Shown here piece by piece: positions 22,141 to 31,750 of a stretch of DNA of 64,000 bases. The DNA comes from CAYOYK01 sp964408185 (GTDB taxonomy: Bacteria > Bacillota > Clostridia > Christensenellales > Aristaeellaceae). The notes under the pieces were generated by a model. The model was not told where the DNA came from and ran no database searches. It saw only the letters and a list, made by a program, of their open reading frames with translations. Location: NCBI GenBank assembly GCA_964408185.1, contig CAYOYK010000004.1, positions 1-64,000 of the forward strand. The letters are read 5' to 3'. Every line of letters begins with the position of its first letter. Within the stretch, counting starts at the first letter, position 1. Both the position numbers and the translations under genes were made by a program.

Positions 22141-25100
22141 ATGCCTCAGGTACAGGCCTTCACAGGCCGGGCGCATCGGCTGCTGGGGCCGTTGATCGGG
22201 CAAATCGGGCGGCTGCACGCGGCGCACGCGCCCTGCTTGATGCTGGTGCCGGAGCAGTTCACCCTGCAGGCCGAGCGGGAGCTGCTGGATCGGCTGCATC
22301 TGGAGGGCATGTTCACGCTGCAGGCCATGTCGCCCTCGCGGCTGTGCGAGCGCGTGCTGGAGGCCGTCGGGGCCGACGGCAGGGAGCCGCTGGGCAGGCC
22401 GGGCCGCCTGATGGCCGTAAGCCGCGCGGTGGAGCTGTGCGAGGACCGGCTGCAATACTACGCCGCGTCCAGCCGGCGCAGGGGCTTTGTGCCCAAGCTG
22501 GCCTCCTTGCTGACGGATATGAAGCGCGGCGGCCTGACCGCCGAGGGTCTGCAAGGCTGGGCAGACGGGCTGGAGGGCTCGCAGCGGGCCAAGTATACCG
22601 ATTTGGCCATGCTCTACGCCGCCTACGAAAACGTGCTGGGCGTGCGCTTTAGCGACAACGAGGATACCACGGCGTATGTGGCCGGGCGGCTGGCCGAGAG
22701 CGGCCTGCTGCAAGGAACGCATGTGTTCGTGTATGGCTTTGACACGCTCACCGAACCGATGATCACGCTGCTGTGCGCCGCCGCGCCGCTGTGCGAGAGC
22801 CTCACTGTCGCGCTCATCTGCGAGGACGCGTCCGCCCCGGACGGCGACCTGTACGAGCCCGTGCGCGGGAGCCTCGGACGATTTGCGGACGCGCTGCAGG
22901 CGCGCGGCATCGCCCTAGGCTACGCCCGCTCGCCGGAAAAAACGCTGTCGGCGGCCCCCGCCCTGCGCCATCTGGACGAGGCGCTGTACCGCCTGCCCTA
23001 TCTCAAATTTGCGGGCGCTCAGGAGAGCGTCACGCTCGCCTATCGGCAAAGCCCCTACGAGGAAGCCTCGCTTGCCGCGCGGGAGATCCTCTGGCTCGTG
23101 GCGCGCGGCGTATCGCCCGATCGCATCGCGGTGCTCCACCCGGACGCGGGCGGCTATGCCTTCTCCGTGAGCGCCGCGCTGGACGACGCGGGCCTCGCCT
23201 GCTATACGGACGACAAGCTGCCCGCCTCCGCGCACGGGCTGGCCCGGTTTCTGCTGTGCGCGCTGCGAGCCGCTTCGGGCGGATACCGCAACGAGGACGT
23301 GCTGCCCATGCTCAAGTCCGGCTACGCGGGCCTCTCGTTTGAGGAGGCGTGCAGGCTGGAGGACTACGCGTTCCGCTACGGGATCAACCGGGCGCGGTGG
23401 ACGGAGCCCTTCCGCAAAGGCGCGGACGAGCACCGCGTCGCCATGGAGGCTCTGCGCGCGCGGGCGCTGGAGCCCGTGCAGGCCATGCGCGGCAAGCTGG
23501 TATCCGCCCGGAGCGCCGAAGCCTCCCTTGCGGCTGTGTTTAAGCTGCTGCAGGCCGTGAACGCCTATGAGACGCTGAAGCAGGAGGAGGAGCGCCTGCT
23601 TGCCGAGGGCATGCTGGTGCGCGCCAGCCAGAACAGTCAGGTCTGGCAGGCGCTGCTGACGCTCAGCGAGCAGCTCTGCCTGCTGATGGACGGCGCGCGG
23701 GTGCCGCTCAAGGCCATTGCCGACCGCTTTGAGAGCGGACTGGCGGGCGTGCAGCTTGCCTCGCTGCCTCCGGCGACGGGGATGATCCGCGTGGGCGCGC
23801 TGGGGCACTTTTTGGGCGGCGAGATGCAGGCCGTGTTTCTCCTTGGGCTGAACGACGGGATTTTGCAAAAGCAGACGGACAGCCTGCTCAGCGAGGACGA
23901 GCGCGCGCAGGCCCGCGAGGCCACCGTGGCGTACCTTGGCGTGACGGACGAGAGCCGCTCCACGCTGGCGCGGCTGGATCTCAAGCGCGCGATGACGCTG
24001 CCGACCGAGCGCCTGTTCCTGAGCTGCGCTAAAACCGCGCCGGACGGCACGGCGCTCCGCGACCTGCCCCTCCTGCAAACCCTGCGGGAGCGCCTGTTTG
24101 AGGGGCTGCCGGAAACCCCCGTGCCGGAGGACGAGTTGCCCATGACGGCCGCGCAGGCCCTATCGGAGCTTGGCCTGCGTCTGCGCGCCTACGCGGACGG
24201 CACCGGCGCGGCGGACGCGCTGCCCGACCGCTGGCGCGCGAGGCTGCTCGCGCTGCTTGCGCGGGCCGATACGCGCCCGCAGGCGCTGGCGCTGCTGCGC
24301 GCCGCCGGAGAGCGCGCGGACGCGGACGCGCTCGCTCCCGCCACGGCGCGCGCGCTGTACGGCGGCAAGAACCTTACCGTAAGCCGACTGGAGCAGTTTG
24401 CGGGCTGCCCGTTCCAGCATTTTGTGCGCTACGGACTCCGGCCGCAAATACGCAAGGACTGGAAGATCGAGCCGGTGGATACCGGCACGTTCTATCACGC
24501 GGCGCTCAACGGCTTCTCGCGGCTGGCGGCGCAGACGCCGGACTATCCGCGCGTGCCGGAGGAAACTGTGGACGAGCTGGCGGAGCTGGCCATGGCTCCG
24601 CTGCTGGACGGCCTTGCCGAGGGGCCTATGGGCGACGGGGAGCGGAGCCTGCACATGCAGGCCGTCGCGCGGGAAACCGTACATCGCGCCGCGCAGACCG
24701 TAACGCGGCATCTGGCGGCGGGACGGTTTGCGCTGGAGCGCACCGAGGCCGCGTTCGGCTATCCGGGCGGCCTGCCGCCTATCGTGCTGGTGCTGGCGGA
24801 CGGCCGCCAGATCGCCCTGCGCGGGTACATCGACCGCATTGACCGCTACGACGACGGCGAGAGCGTCTACCTGCGCGTGATCGATTACAAAAGCAGCCGC
24901 CACAGCTTGGACGCGGCGCAGACGTGGTGGGGCTTGCAGCTCCAGCTGCTGCTGTACTTGGACGCGGCGCGGGCCGTATCGGAACGCGGCGTGCCGGCGG
25001 GGGCTTTCTATTTCTATGTGGCCGACCCGCTGGTGGAGAGCCCGCAGGACGCGCAGGCGCTGGCCGAGGCCGGGCTGCGCAAGCTATTGCAGCTGCGCGG

Positions 25101-25476
25101 CGTAACGCTGGCCGACGTGGAGGTGCTGGACGCGATGGACGAGGGCGGCGCGGGCGGCGTGCTGCCCGCCGTGCTTACCAAGGACGGCAGGCCGCTCAAG
25201 GGCGCGAAGGCCCTCAGCCTGACGCAGATGCAGGCGCTGCTGGCCCACGCGCGGGAGGCGGCGGCGCAGCTTGCCACCCGCATGCTGGATGGCGAGGCGG
25301 CCCCGAAGCCGTGGCATCAGCCCAACCAGCTTGCTTGCGAGCGGTGCGATTGCCGCGCGGTGTGCGGCTTTGACGCGGCCGCTCCCGGCGCGGTGTGCTT
25401 TGACGCGCCGCCCCTCAGCGCGGCCCGGTGGCGCGGCCTTTTGGGGCCGGATGAGGACGCTCAGCAAAAAGACTGA
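22141..25476 (+). CDS. addB: ATP-dependent helicase/nuclease subunit B (AddB/RexB)
   Basis: AddB is the second subunit of AddAB, the Firmicutes RecBCD equivalent for double-strand break repair. The 1111-residue product has a C-terminal RecB-type nuclease domain with RVIDYKSSRHSLD. It also has the iron-sulfur cysteines: GCPFQHFVRYGL early, then LACERCDCRAVCGFD (CxxC-x5-C). The N-terminus reads QAFTGRAHRLLGPL where other AddB proteins carry GRAGSGKT, so the Walker A lysine is absent. No addA follows; the next gene is a small P-loop protein. It has its own promoter and a CGAGGGGGC ribosome binding site. Confidence 0.9.
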   Translation: MPQVQAFTGRAHRLLGPLIGQIGRLHAAHAPCLMLVPEQFTLQAERELLDRLHLEGMFTLQAMSPSRLCERVLEAVGADGREPLGRPGRLMAVSRAVELCEDRLQYYAASSRRRGFVPKLASLLTDMKRGGLTAEGLQGWADGLEGSQRAKYTDLAMLYAAYENVLGVRFSDNEDTTAYVAGRLAESGLLQGTHVFVYGFDTLTEPMITLLCAAAPLCESLTVALICEDASAPDGDLYEPVRGSLGRFADALQARGIALGYARSPEKTLSAAPALRHLDEALYRLPYLKFAGAQESVTLAYRQSPYEEASLAAREILWLVARGVSPDRIAVLHPDAGGYAFSVSAALDDAGLACYTDDKLPASAHGLARFLLCALRAASGGYRNEDVLPMLKSGYAGLSFEEACRLEDYAFRYGINRARWTEPFRKGADEHRVAMEALRARALEPVQAMRGKLVSARSAEASLAAVFKLLQAVNAYETLKQEEERLLAEGMLVRASQNSQVWQALLTLSEQLCLLMDGARVPLKAIADRFESGLAGVQLASLPPATGMIRVGALGHFLGGEMQAVFLLGLNDGILQKQTDSLLSEDERAQAREATVAYLGVTDESRSTLARLDLKRAMTLPTERLFLSCAKTAPDGTALRDLPLLQTLRERLFEGLPETPVPEDELPMTAAQALSELGLRLRAYADGTGAADALPDRWRARLLALLARADTRPQALALLRAAGERADADALAPATARALYGGKNLTVSRLEQFAGCPFQHFVRYGLRPQIRKDWKIEPVDTGTFYHAALNGFSRLAAQTPDYPRVPEETVDELAELAMAPLLDGLAEGPMGDGERSLHMQAVARETVHRAAQTVTRHLAAGRFALERTEAAFGYPGGLPPIVLVLADGRQIALRGYIDRIDRYDDGESVYLRVIDYKSSRHSLDAAQTWWGLQLQLLLYLDAARAVSERGVPAGAFYFYVADPLVESPQDAQALAEAGLRKLLQLRGVTLADVEVLDAMDEGGAGGVLPAVLTKDGRPLKGAKALSLTQMQALLAHAREAAAQLATRMLDGEAAPKPWHQPNQLACERCDCRAVCGFDAAAPGAVCFDAPPLSAARWRGLLGPDEDAQQKD

Positions 25477-25484
25477 ATTTTGCA

Positions 25485-25513
25485 TTGCCTTTGGCCGCGG
25501 TATCCTGTATAAT
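25485..25513 (+). promoter_or_regulatory. Sigma-A promoter of the small P-loop gene
   Basis: TTGCCT (25485-25490), 17 bases, TATAAT (25508-25513), starting nine bases after the addB stop codon. Confidence 0.75.
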
Positions 25514-25604
25514 GGAAACGTACAATACGGGCAGAAGCCTCATCCCGCAGCGCGGGGAGACGCCCGCGCAACGTTCCAAATCATCATGACAGGAGGCGTT
25601 CCCA

Positions 25605-26015
25605 TTGATTCAAGTGATCGCAGGCAAAAAAGGATCGGGGAAGACCAAGCGCATCATCGACATGGCGAACACGGCCAGCAAGGAAAGCAGCCACGACATC
25701 GTTTTCATCGACGATGACAACGACTACATGTTCGACCTGCGCCACGAGGTGCGCTTTATCAACGCGGGGGAGTATCAGCTGCTGAACGACCAGATGTTTA
25801 TGGGCTTTCTGTGCGGCGCGGTCGCTCAGAACTTCGACGTGGGGCAGATCTACGTGGACGCGTTCAAAAAGCTGATCAAGGCCGACCTGTCTACGACGGC
25901 TTGGCTCTTTGAGCGGCTGGAGGTCATCTCGCAGGCGCACAACGTCAACTTTGTGCTCTCCATCAGCGAGGACCCCGATAATCTGCCTGAGTTCATCCAA
26001 AAGTACGTCATCTGA
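25605..26015 (+). CDS. Small P-loop ATP-binding protein of unknown role
   Basis: The 136-residue product begins MIQVIAGKKGSGKTKRIIDM, a clean Walker A motif, and continues VFIDDDNDYMFDL, which may supply Walker B acids. It is conserved-looking and compact, with no membrane segment or DNA-binding motif. Proteins of this size and motif are found in Clostridia, sometimes labelled PilT-like, but no pilus genes are nearby. The start is TTG 25605, since AGGAGG ends eight bases before it and no in-frame ATG fits. It has its own sigma-A promoter and a terminator at 26040-26072, so it is monocistronic. Confidence 0.75.
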   Translation: MIQVIAGKKGSGKTKRIIDMANTASKESSHDIVFIDDDNDYMFDLRHEVRFINAGEYQLLNDQMFMGFLCGAVAQNFDVGQIYVDAFKKLIKADLSTTAWLFERLEVISQAHNVNFVLSISEDPDNLPEFIQKYVI

Positions 26016-26039
26016 CCGCTTTACCGTAACCGGCGGAAC

Positions 26040-26072
26040 AAGCGCCTTCGCCTTTCCGCGAGGGCGCTTTTG
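26040..26072 (+). terminator. Intrinsic terminator after the small P-loop gene
   Basis: AAGCGCCTTCGC and GCGAGGGCGCTT form a 12-bp stem around six bases, followed by TTTTG. It lies before thrC. Confidence 0.85.
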
Positions 26073-26109
26073 CCTATCATGAGGGGCCCCGCCCCTAGGG
26101 AGTGATTGC

Positions 26110-27606
26110 ATGAGCTTTTTTTCCACGCGCGGAGGCGCCTGCGTAACGGCCTCGCAGGCCGTGTTGACCGGGCTGGCGGAGGACGGCGGCCTGTACGTGC
26201 CCGCTATGTTCGCCACACTATCGCCCGATCGCATCGCCCGCCTGAGCGATATGTCCTATCCCCAGCGCGCGGCGCGCGTGCTGCGCCACTTTATGGAGGA
26301 TTACACCATTGCCGAGCTGGAGGACAGCGTCGCCAAGGCCTACGCTCCCGCCTTTTGGGACGACCCGACCATCGCGCCCGTCAAACCGCTGGACGAGCGT
26401 CAGTATGTAATGGAGCTTTTCCACGGCCCCACGCTCGCCTTTAAGGACGTCGCGCTCAAGCTGCTCCCCCACCTGATCGCGCTGGCCGCGCAAAAGAACA
26501 ACGAGCGCCGCGAGATCAGCATTCTGGTGGCGACCAGCGGCGATACCGGCAAGGCCGCGCTGGAGGGCTTCAGCGATGTGCCCGGCACAAGCTGCAGCGT
26601 GTTCTATCCCGCGGACGGCGTAAGCGCCATCCAGCAGCTGCAAATGACGACGACGGCCGGCCGGAACACCCACGTCATTGGCGTAAAAGGCAATTTTGAC
26701 GACACGCAGACCGGCGTGAAGGCGCTCTTTGGCAGCGCGGAGTTCCGCGCGCAGATGGACAGGCTGGGCAAGCTGCCCTCCTCCGCCAATTCCATCAACT
26801 TTGGCCGATTGGCCCCGCAGGTCGTCTACTACTTTTCCGCCTATGCCGACTTGGTAAAGCAGGGCGCGCTCCGCATGGGTCAGCTTGTTAATTTTGTTGT
26901 GCCCACGGGCAACTTTGGCGATATCCTCGCGGGCTTTTACGCCAAGCTCATGGGGCTGCCCATCGGCCGTTTGATCTGCGCCAGCAACCGCAACAACGTG
27001 CTGACCGATTTTTTCACCGACGGCATCTATTACACGCACCGCGCGTTCTTTAAGACAATCAGCCCGTCCATGGACATCCTGATCTCCTCCAACTTGGAGC
27101 GCCTGCTCTACGAGAGCACCGACCGCGACCCCGTGCTGGTGAGAACGTGGATGGAGCAGCTCCGCGAGTGCGGCAGCTTCTCGGTAGGGGCGCAGCGCCT
27201 GCGCTGGATGCAGGAGACCTTCTACGCCGATTTTGCCGACGACAACATGACCCGCAGCGAAATCAAGCGCGTGTTCGACCGCTGCGGCTACCTGATGGAT
27301 CCTCACACCGCCGTCGGCAGCTATGTGCTGACCCGCTACCGCGAGCTGACCGGCGATCACACCGCGACGGTGCTGCTCTCCACCGCCAGCCCGTACAAGT
27401 TTGCGCCCGACGTGCTGGCCGCGCTGGACGGCCGCGACGCGATTGCGGACAAGGACGCGTTTGCGTGCATCGACAGGCTGGAGGCGCGCAGCGGGACGGC
27501 CGCCCCCAAGCAGCTCCGCGCGCTGGCCAGCCTGCCCGTCAAGCACAGCGTCGTTTGCGCCCGCGAGGACATGGGCGCCGCGCTGCTGGCGGAGTATCAA
27601 AAATAA
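26110..27606 (+). CDS. thrC: Threonine synthase
   Basis: ThrC converts O-phosphohomoserine to threonine with pyridoxal phosphate. The 498-residue product has the N-terminal STRGGACVTASQAVLTGLAE block, the PLP lysine in FHGPTLAFKDVALK, and the phosphate-binding VPTGNFGDILAGFYAK. The length fits the fungal/E. coli-type synthase class. ATG 26110 follows AGGGAGTG. No other threonine pathway gene is beside it. Confidence 0.96.
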   Translation: MSFFSTRGGACVTASQAVLTGLAEDGGLYVPAMFATLSPDRIARLSDMSYPQRAARVLRHFMEDYTIAELEDSVAKAYAPAFWDDPTIAPVKPLDERQYVMELFHGPTLAFKDVALKLLPHLIALAAQKNNERREISILVATSGDTGKAALEGFSDVPGTSCSVFYPADGVSAIQQLQMTTTAGRNTHVIGVKGNFDDTQTGVKALFGSAEFRAQMDRLGKLPSSANSINFGRLAPQVVYYFSAYADLVKQGALRMGQLVNFVVPTGNFGDILAGFYAKLMGLPIGRLICASNRNNVLTDFFTDGIYYTHRAFFKTISPSMDILISSNLERLLYESTDRDPVLVRTWMEQLRECGSFSVGAQRLRWMQETFYADFADDNMTRSEIKRVFDRCGYLMDPHTAVGSYVLTRYRELTGDHTATVLLSTASPYKFAPDVLAALDGRDAIADKDAFACIDRLEARSGTAAPKQLRALASLPVKHSVVCAREDMGAALLAEYQK

Positions 27607-27707
27607 TTCCGAACGATCACGCAAAAAGCCGTTTCACTTCCGCCCGGCCGAGGTATGCTATCAAACGTAAGCAATCCCTCACCCAACTGATTAAGGAGGA
27701 AACAGAT

Positions 27708-28247
27708 ATGAAATGGATTTGCAAGGTTTGCGGTTACGTACACGAGGGCCCGGAGGCTCCCGAAAAATGCCCGCAGTGCGGCGCGCCCAAGACCAAGTTT
27801 GAGCTGATGGCGGCCGAAAAATCCTACGCGGACGAGCACCGCGTGGGGGTTGCGAAGGACGCCGATCCTCGCATTTTGGAGGGCCTGCGCATGAACTTTA
27901 CCGGCGAGTGCACCGAGGTGGGCATGTATCTGGCCATGAGCCGCCAAGCCGACCGCGACGGCTATCCTGAGGTAGCCGAGGCCTTCAAGCGCTACGCCCT
28001 TGAGGAAGCCGAGCACGCCGCCAAGTTTGCCGAGCTGCTGGGCGAGGTGGTTACCGACAGCACCAAAAAAAACCTTGAGCTTCGCGCCGAGGCCGAGTGG
28101 GGCGCGACCTCCGGCAAGAAGGAGCTGGCCACGCTGGCCAAGCAGCTCAACCTGGACGCGATTCACGACACCGTGCATGAGATGTGCAAGGACGAAGCGC
28201 GTCACGGCAAGGGCTTTGACGGACTGCTCAAGCGGTATTTCGCGTAG
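27708..28247 (+). CDS. Reverse rubrerythrin / NADH peroxidase
   Basis: This is an oxygen-defence protein of anaerobes that reduces hydrogen peroxide. The 179-residue product carries an N-terminal rubredoxin domain with C5, C8, C21 and C24. The diiron four-helix domain follows, with EExxH in LEEAEHAAKF and DExxH in KDEARHGKGF. The domain order is that of reverse rubrerythrin, as in Clostridium acetobutylicum revRbr. ATG 27708 follows TTAAGGAGGAA, a very strong site. A -10-like TATGCT at 27654-27659 suggests its own promoter, but the -35 is poor. A strong terminator follows. Confidence 0.94.
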   Translation: MKWICKVCGYVHEGPEAPEKCPQCGAPKTKFELMAAEKSYADEHRVGVAKDADPRILEGLRMNFTGECTEVGMYLAMSRQADRDGYPEVAEAFKRYALEEAEHAAKFAELLGEVVTDSTKKNLELRAEAEWGATSGKKELATLAKQLNLDAIHDTVHEMCKDEARHGKGFDGLLKRYFA

Positions 28248-28345
28248 GCCCTGCCCAGACAGCTAAGAGACGCCGAATCCCCGCGCGCCGGTTTGCGCGT
28301 GGGTTGGCTGAACCAGCATGCGACCTCCGCGCGCCGCATCCTGAG

Positions 28346-28378
28346 GGAACCGTTCCGAAAGGGACGGTTCCTTTTTTT
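28346..28378 (+). terminator. Strong intrinsic terminator after rubrerythrin
   Basis: GGAACCGTTCC-GAAA-GGGACGGTTCC is an 11-bp stem with a GAAA tetraloop, followed by seven T. The rest of the 28248-28584 gap holds short GC-rich inverted repeats before the terminator and a promoter after it, and no gene. Confidence 0.95.
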
Positions 28379-28444
28379 GCGTCTCCCGCGTTCTGTAAGG
28401 AGCCAAGCCTGACGGCCAAAGCATCGTTGCGAGCCGTAGGCCGC

Positions 28445-28473
28445 TTGCATATTGTCATATCATGCCTTATACT
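28445..28473 (+). promoter_or_regulatory. Sigma-A promoter of the glycan island
   Basis: TTGCAT (28445-28450), 17 bases, TATACT (28468-28473), about 110 bases before the first membrane protein gene. Confidence 0.7.
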
Positions 28474-28584
28474 AGGGCATGGTTTGGGCCGTGTGATCCA
28501 TGCTCCGAGTCATATGCGCTGTGCCCATCCGACGCGCCGCGCGCCAAAGCCGATACCAATGCAGGCCTATGTGGAGGGATGCCA

Positions 28585-30072
28585 ATGTCTCGTTTTTTGA
28601 AAACCTACAAGCTCGTCCTATGGATCGTGCTGGCGCTGGTCGTGCTGCCGCTGCTTGTCACCGCGCTGTACAATCGTCCTACGTCGGACGATATTTCCTT
28701 TGCCAGAAGCATGCAAGAATCGCTGCCGTCCAACCCGACCGTGTTTGACATCGTGGGGAACGCGGCGAACATTGCGGCAAACGGCTGGCGCGCCTCCACC
28801 GGCACATTTTCCTGTATATTTCTATATTCCGTTCTTTGGGCGCTGCTGCCAAACGTTTGGCAGATGATCTACCCCTTTGTGCTGACGCTGGCGCTTCTGG
28901 CTGCGGCCTTTGAGGCGGTGCGGTGCTTGCGCGCTGTCCGTCCGGCGCTTTCGCGCGACGCGGGAGCCTGCTTGGCGCTCTTGTCCGTGCTTTTGTTTTT
29001 GCTGCTGATGCCCGATCCCTATCAGGGCTTCTTTTGGTACTCCGGCTCCAACTACATCTTTTCCGCCGCGCTGGGCGTGTGCGTGTTCAGCCGCCTGTTC
29101 CGCAGGTGCCGCGCCGGCGCGCGCGCCACGGTGAGCGAGTGGTTTGTGCTGGCGGGCTACTGCCTGCTGTTCTTTTTGTTTGGCGGCGGCGATCATATCA
29201 ACGGCACCATGTTCATCGTGCTGTACGGCTTCTTTGCGCTTTACGCGCTGAAAAACCGCAAGCCGATCCGCTATCTGCTGCCGCTGATTTTTCTGATCGG
29301 CGGCTACCTGCTGGCTGTGCTGGCCCCCGGCAACGGCGTGCGCGCCGCGACGCACGGCGAAGCATCATCCCTGCTGAGCGCGTTTTTGCTATCGTTTGTC
29401 AAGGCGTTCCAGTTTGCGTTTCGGGACGCGCGGTACTGGGTGTTTCTCGTCCTGTGCGTTCCGGCGGCGTATGCGGCGGGCGGTTCTTTTTCCGCTCGGC
29501 ATGCCGCGCTGACGGGGCTGGCCTCGCTGTCTTTGATGGCGGCCTGCTTCTTCCCGCTGCTTTGGAGCGGCGCCTACATCGCGCCCCGTCACACGGATCG
29601 ATACTTCTACCTGCTTTGTCTGCTGCTGCCGCTCAACCTGACCGTATGGCTTGGCTATCTGCGGCAGGCCCATCAAGGCGGACAAGCCCCGGACGCTCTC
29701 TGCCTGCCGGCCAAGCAGCTATGGGCTTGGCTGGCTGTCGCCACGGTGGCGCTTGGGCTGATCAGCGTACCCAATCTGACGCTGTCCCCTCTGCGGCTCA
29801 ACTGCACGGTAGCGCCTGTCAACGCGGCCATCAGTCTGGCGAGAGGCGACACGCAGCGCTACGCGGCGGATTACGACGCGCTGACGGCCGCCCTGCGCGC
29901 GCGGCCGGGCGAGGCGCTCATCATCCAAAGCTGCCCGTCCAGCGCGCTGCTGGGCTCCCCGCAGCTGACCGACAACCCGTCAGACTGGCGCAATCAGGAT
30001 TTTGCCGCTTACTACGGCGGCGAGGGGAGCAGCGTGGCGGTATCCGAGCAGAGTCGGCAAGCCACGGATTGA
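28585..30072 (+). CDS. Polytopic membrane protein, DUF6056-like, paralogue 1
   Basis: The 495-residue protein has about ten or more hydrophobic segments. After the first membrane helix comes ALYNRPTSDDISF, then STGTFS, VRCLRAVRP, LLLMPDPYQGFFW, GGGDHINGT and VLAPGNGVR. An acidic pair just outside the first helix is typical of GT-C glycosyltransferases, so a lipid-linked sugar transferase or polymerase role is possible but unproven. The soluble C-terminal tail is about 70 residues. ATG 28585 is chosen because GGAGGG lies six bases before it and all four paralogues begin M-x-R-F at this point. It has the highest G+C of the four. Confidence 0.75.
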   Translation: MSRFLKTYKLVLWIVLALVVLPLLVTALYNRPTSDDISFARSMQESLPSNPTVFDIVGNAANIAANGWRASTGTFSCIFLYSVLWALLPNVWQMIYPFVLTLALLAAAFEAVRCLRAVRPALSRDAGACLALLSVLLFLLLMPDPYQGFFWYSGSNYIFSAALGVCVFSRLFRRCRAGARATVSEWFVLAGYCLLFFLFGGGDHINGTMFIVLYGFFALYALKNRKPIRYLLPLIFLIGGYLLAVLAPGNGVRAATHGEASSLLSAFLLSFVKAFQFAFRDARYWVFLVLCVPAAYAAGGSFSARHAALTGLASLSLMAACFFPLLWSGAYIAPRHTDRYFYLLCLLLPLNLTVWLGYLRQAHQGGQAPDALCLPAKQLWAWLAVATVALGLISVPNLTLSPLRLNCTVAPVNAAISLARGDTQRYAADYDALTAALRARPGEALIIQSCPSSALLGSPQLTDNPSDWRNQDFAAYYGGEGSSVAVSEQSRQATD

Positions 30073-30096
30073 ACAGCGTGAAGCGGGGCGGGCGTG

Positions 30097-30125
30097 TTGC
30101 TTTCCCTTTGACGGTGTGATACAAT
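30097..30125 (+). promoter_or_regulatory. Possible sigma-A promoter before paralogue 2
   Basis: TTGCTT (30097-30102), 17 bases, TACAAT (30120-30125) lie between paralogues 1 and 2, so the second gene could be expressed on its own. Confidence 0.6.
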
Positions 30126-30205
30126 AAAGGATGGGATGATATACAGCCGCTTCCATCTTGTCAGGAAATCCATTTTCAGTATACGCCCGTTTGGAGGCAG
30201 AACGA

Positions 30206-31717
30206 ATGACGCGGTTTTTTCGGATTTATAAGATTATTCTGTGGGCTGTGCTCATTATGCTTGCTGTGCCGTTGATGGCAGCGGCAATATACAACCGACC
30301 CGGTTTGGATGACCTGAACCACCTCAAATCGCTCAAGTGCATGGCCGAAGCGTCCTCCTCAACATGGGATCTTGTTCTTCGTCCCGTCCGCATGGCTGTG
30401 GAATGGTGGAATCTCTATTCGGGGACTTTCAGCGCTTTGCTTCTTTATGGCATCGTATGGTCGATCTTCGGCACGGCATGGTGCTCCATCTATCCTTTTC
30501 TAATTATTATCGTCTGTGCCTTTACCTGTTTTCAGGTTGTACGCTGTTTGCGCGTGTTCAAGCCGGGGATTCCCAAGGATGTGTCCACTTGTGCGTCTAT
30601 CTTGTTATGTATCATGTTTTTTCTGCTGCTTCCGGACGCATGCAACGCGTTTTACTGGGTTGCCAGTTCTTCCTATGTTTTATGGGCATGCGTTACGCTT
30701 TGTTTGTTTAGCAGCATAATCCGCAAGTGCTCGCTCCTGCCGAAATCTTCTATGCGAGACGGACTCCACGTGGGCCTGCTTTGCGTGGCTTTCTTTTTCC
30801 TCGGTGGAGCAGACTCCGTCAACTCTACTGTCGCGGTGGCGCTATATGCTTTTGTGGCGCTGTGGGTTTTCCTCAAGCATAGGCCGAAACGCTACCTTAT
30901 CCCCTATCTCTTTTTGTTCGCGGGTTACCTTTTGGCAACGTTGGCGCCCGGCAACATGCTGCGCCTGTCGCCGTATCAGAGGGCCGCAACCACGCTTCCC
31001 ATTCCGTTAGCGGCAATATCCGCATACTTTAAGGCTTTTCAGTTTATCTTCAGCGATTTCCGCTTTTGGATTTTTCTTGTGCTGTGTTTTCCCATGGCGA
31101 AGGTTGCCGCCGCATCCTTTTCAGTGTCGGGAAAACATGTTCTTCTCGCGGCGATCGCGTCTATCAGTCTGTTGGCAGCGGGGTTCTTCCCATTGATGCT
31201 AACGGTGGGCACCAATTATATATCTCTCAGACATCTGAACGCCTATACCCTTTACCTGTGCGTCTTTCTGTCCCTGAATCTTACCCTATGGATCAGCTAC
31301 GCGACCCGGCGATGGCAGAGCAGCCCCCGTGCAGAAACGCTGCCATGCAGGAAAGCGCATGGCATCCGCCCGCTTATTCTGTCTTTCGCCGCCGCATTGG
31401 CTCTGCTCTGCGTGCTTAGTCTTCCAAACATCTCCTTTCTGCCATTCCAGCTAAATACCGATGTGCCTGTAATTAAGGTGCTCATCAACTGGAGGGCCGG
31501 GGCCTTGCAGACCTATGCGACGGATTATGATGCCATTGTCGCAAAAGTGCGCGAAAACCCAGACAAACTCACCATTGTGCCGTCCAACCCAGTCAGTGAT
31601 ATCTACTACTCCCCCAAGCTGTCCTCCGACCCAGAGATGCGGCAGAACATCGATTTTGCTGAGTATTACGGGGCCGCAGGCAGTCGAGTGAAGGCGCTCA
31701 CCAATACGCTGGATTAA
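30206..31717 (+). CDS. Polytopic membrane protein, DUF6056-like, paralogue 2
   Basis: The 503-residue product begins MTRFFRIYKIILW and keeps the family pattern: AIYNRPGLDDLNHL after the first helix, YSGTFS, VVRCLRVFKPGIPKDVSTC, LLLPDACNAFYW, GGADSVNST, and LATLAPGNMLR. The tail ends with repeated short hydrophilic segments (AGALQTYATDYDAIV). Codon use is visibly more A/T-rich than in paralogue 1 and in the housekeeping genes. GGAGG precedes ATG 30206. Its role is inferred from the same GT-C-like DD motif; no substrate can be named. Confidence 0.75.
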   Translation: MTRFFRIYKIILWAVLIMLAVPLMAAAIYNRPGLDDLNHLKSLKCMAEASSSTWDLVLRPVRMAVEWWNLYSGTFSALLLYGIVWSIFGTAWCSIYPFLIIIVCAFTCFQVVRCLRVFKPGIPKDVSTCASILLCIMFFLLLPDACNAFYWVASSSYVLWACVTLCLFSSIIRKCSLLPKSSMRDGLHVGLLCVAFFFLGGADSVNSTVAVALYAFVALWVFLKHRPKRYLIPYLFLFAGYLLATLAPGNMLRLSPYQRAATTLPIPLAAISAYFKAFQFIFSDFRFWIFLVLCFPMAKVAAASFSVSGKHVLLAAIASISLLAAGFFPLMLTVGTNYISLRHLNAYTLYLCVFLSLNLTLWISYATRRWQSSPRAETLPCRKAHGIRPLILSFAAALALLCVLSLPNISFLPFQLNTDVPVIKVLINWRAGALQTYATDYDAIVAKVRENPDKLTIVPSNPVSDIYYSPKLSSDPEMRQNIDFAEYYGAAGSRVKALTNTLD

Positions 31718-31750
31718 ATGAAGCCCCTCACATTGAAAGGAAGTACGTCT

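Noticed and set aside
31718..31750. ATG directly after the paralogue 2 stop as start of paralogue 3
   Set aside because: It lacks a ribosome binding site at the right distance and adds residues missing in the other three; GTG 31751 has AAAGGAAG and aligns with them.
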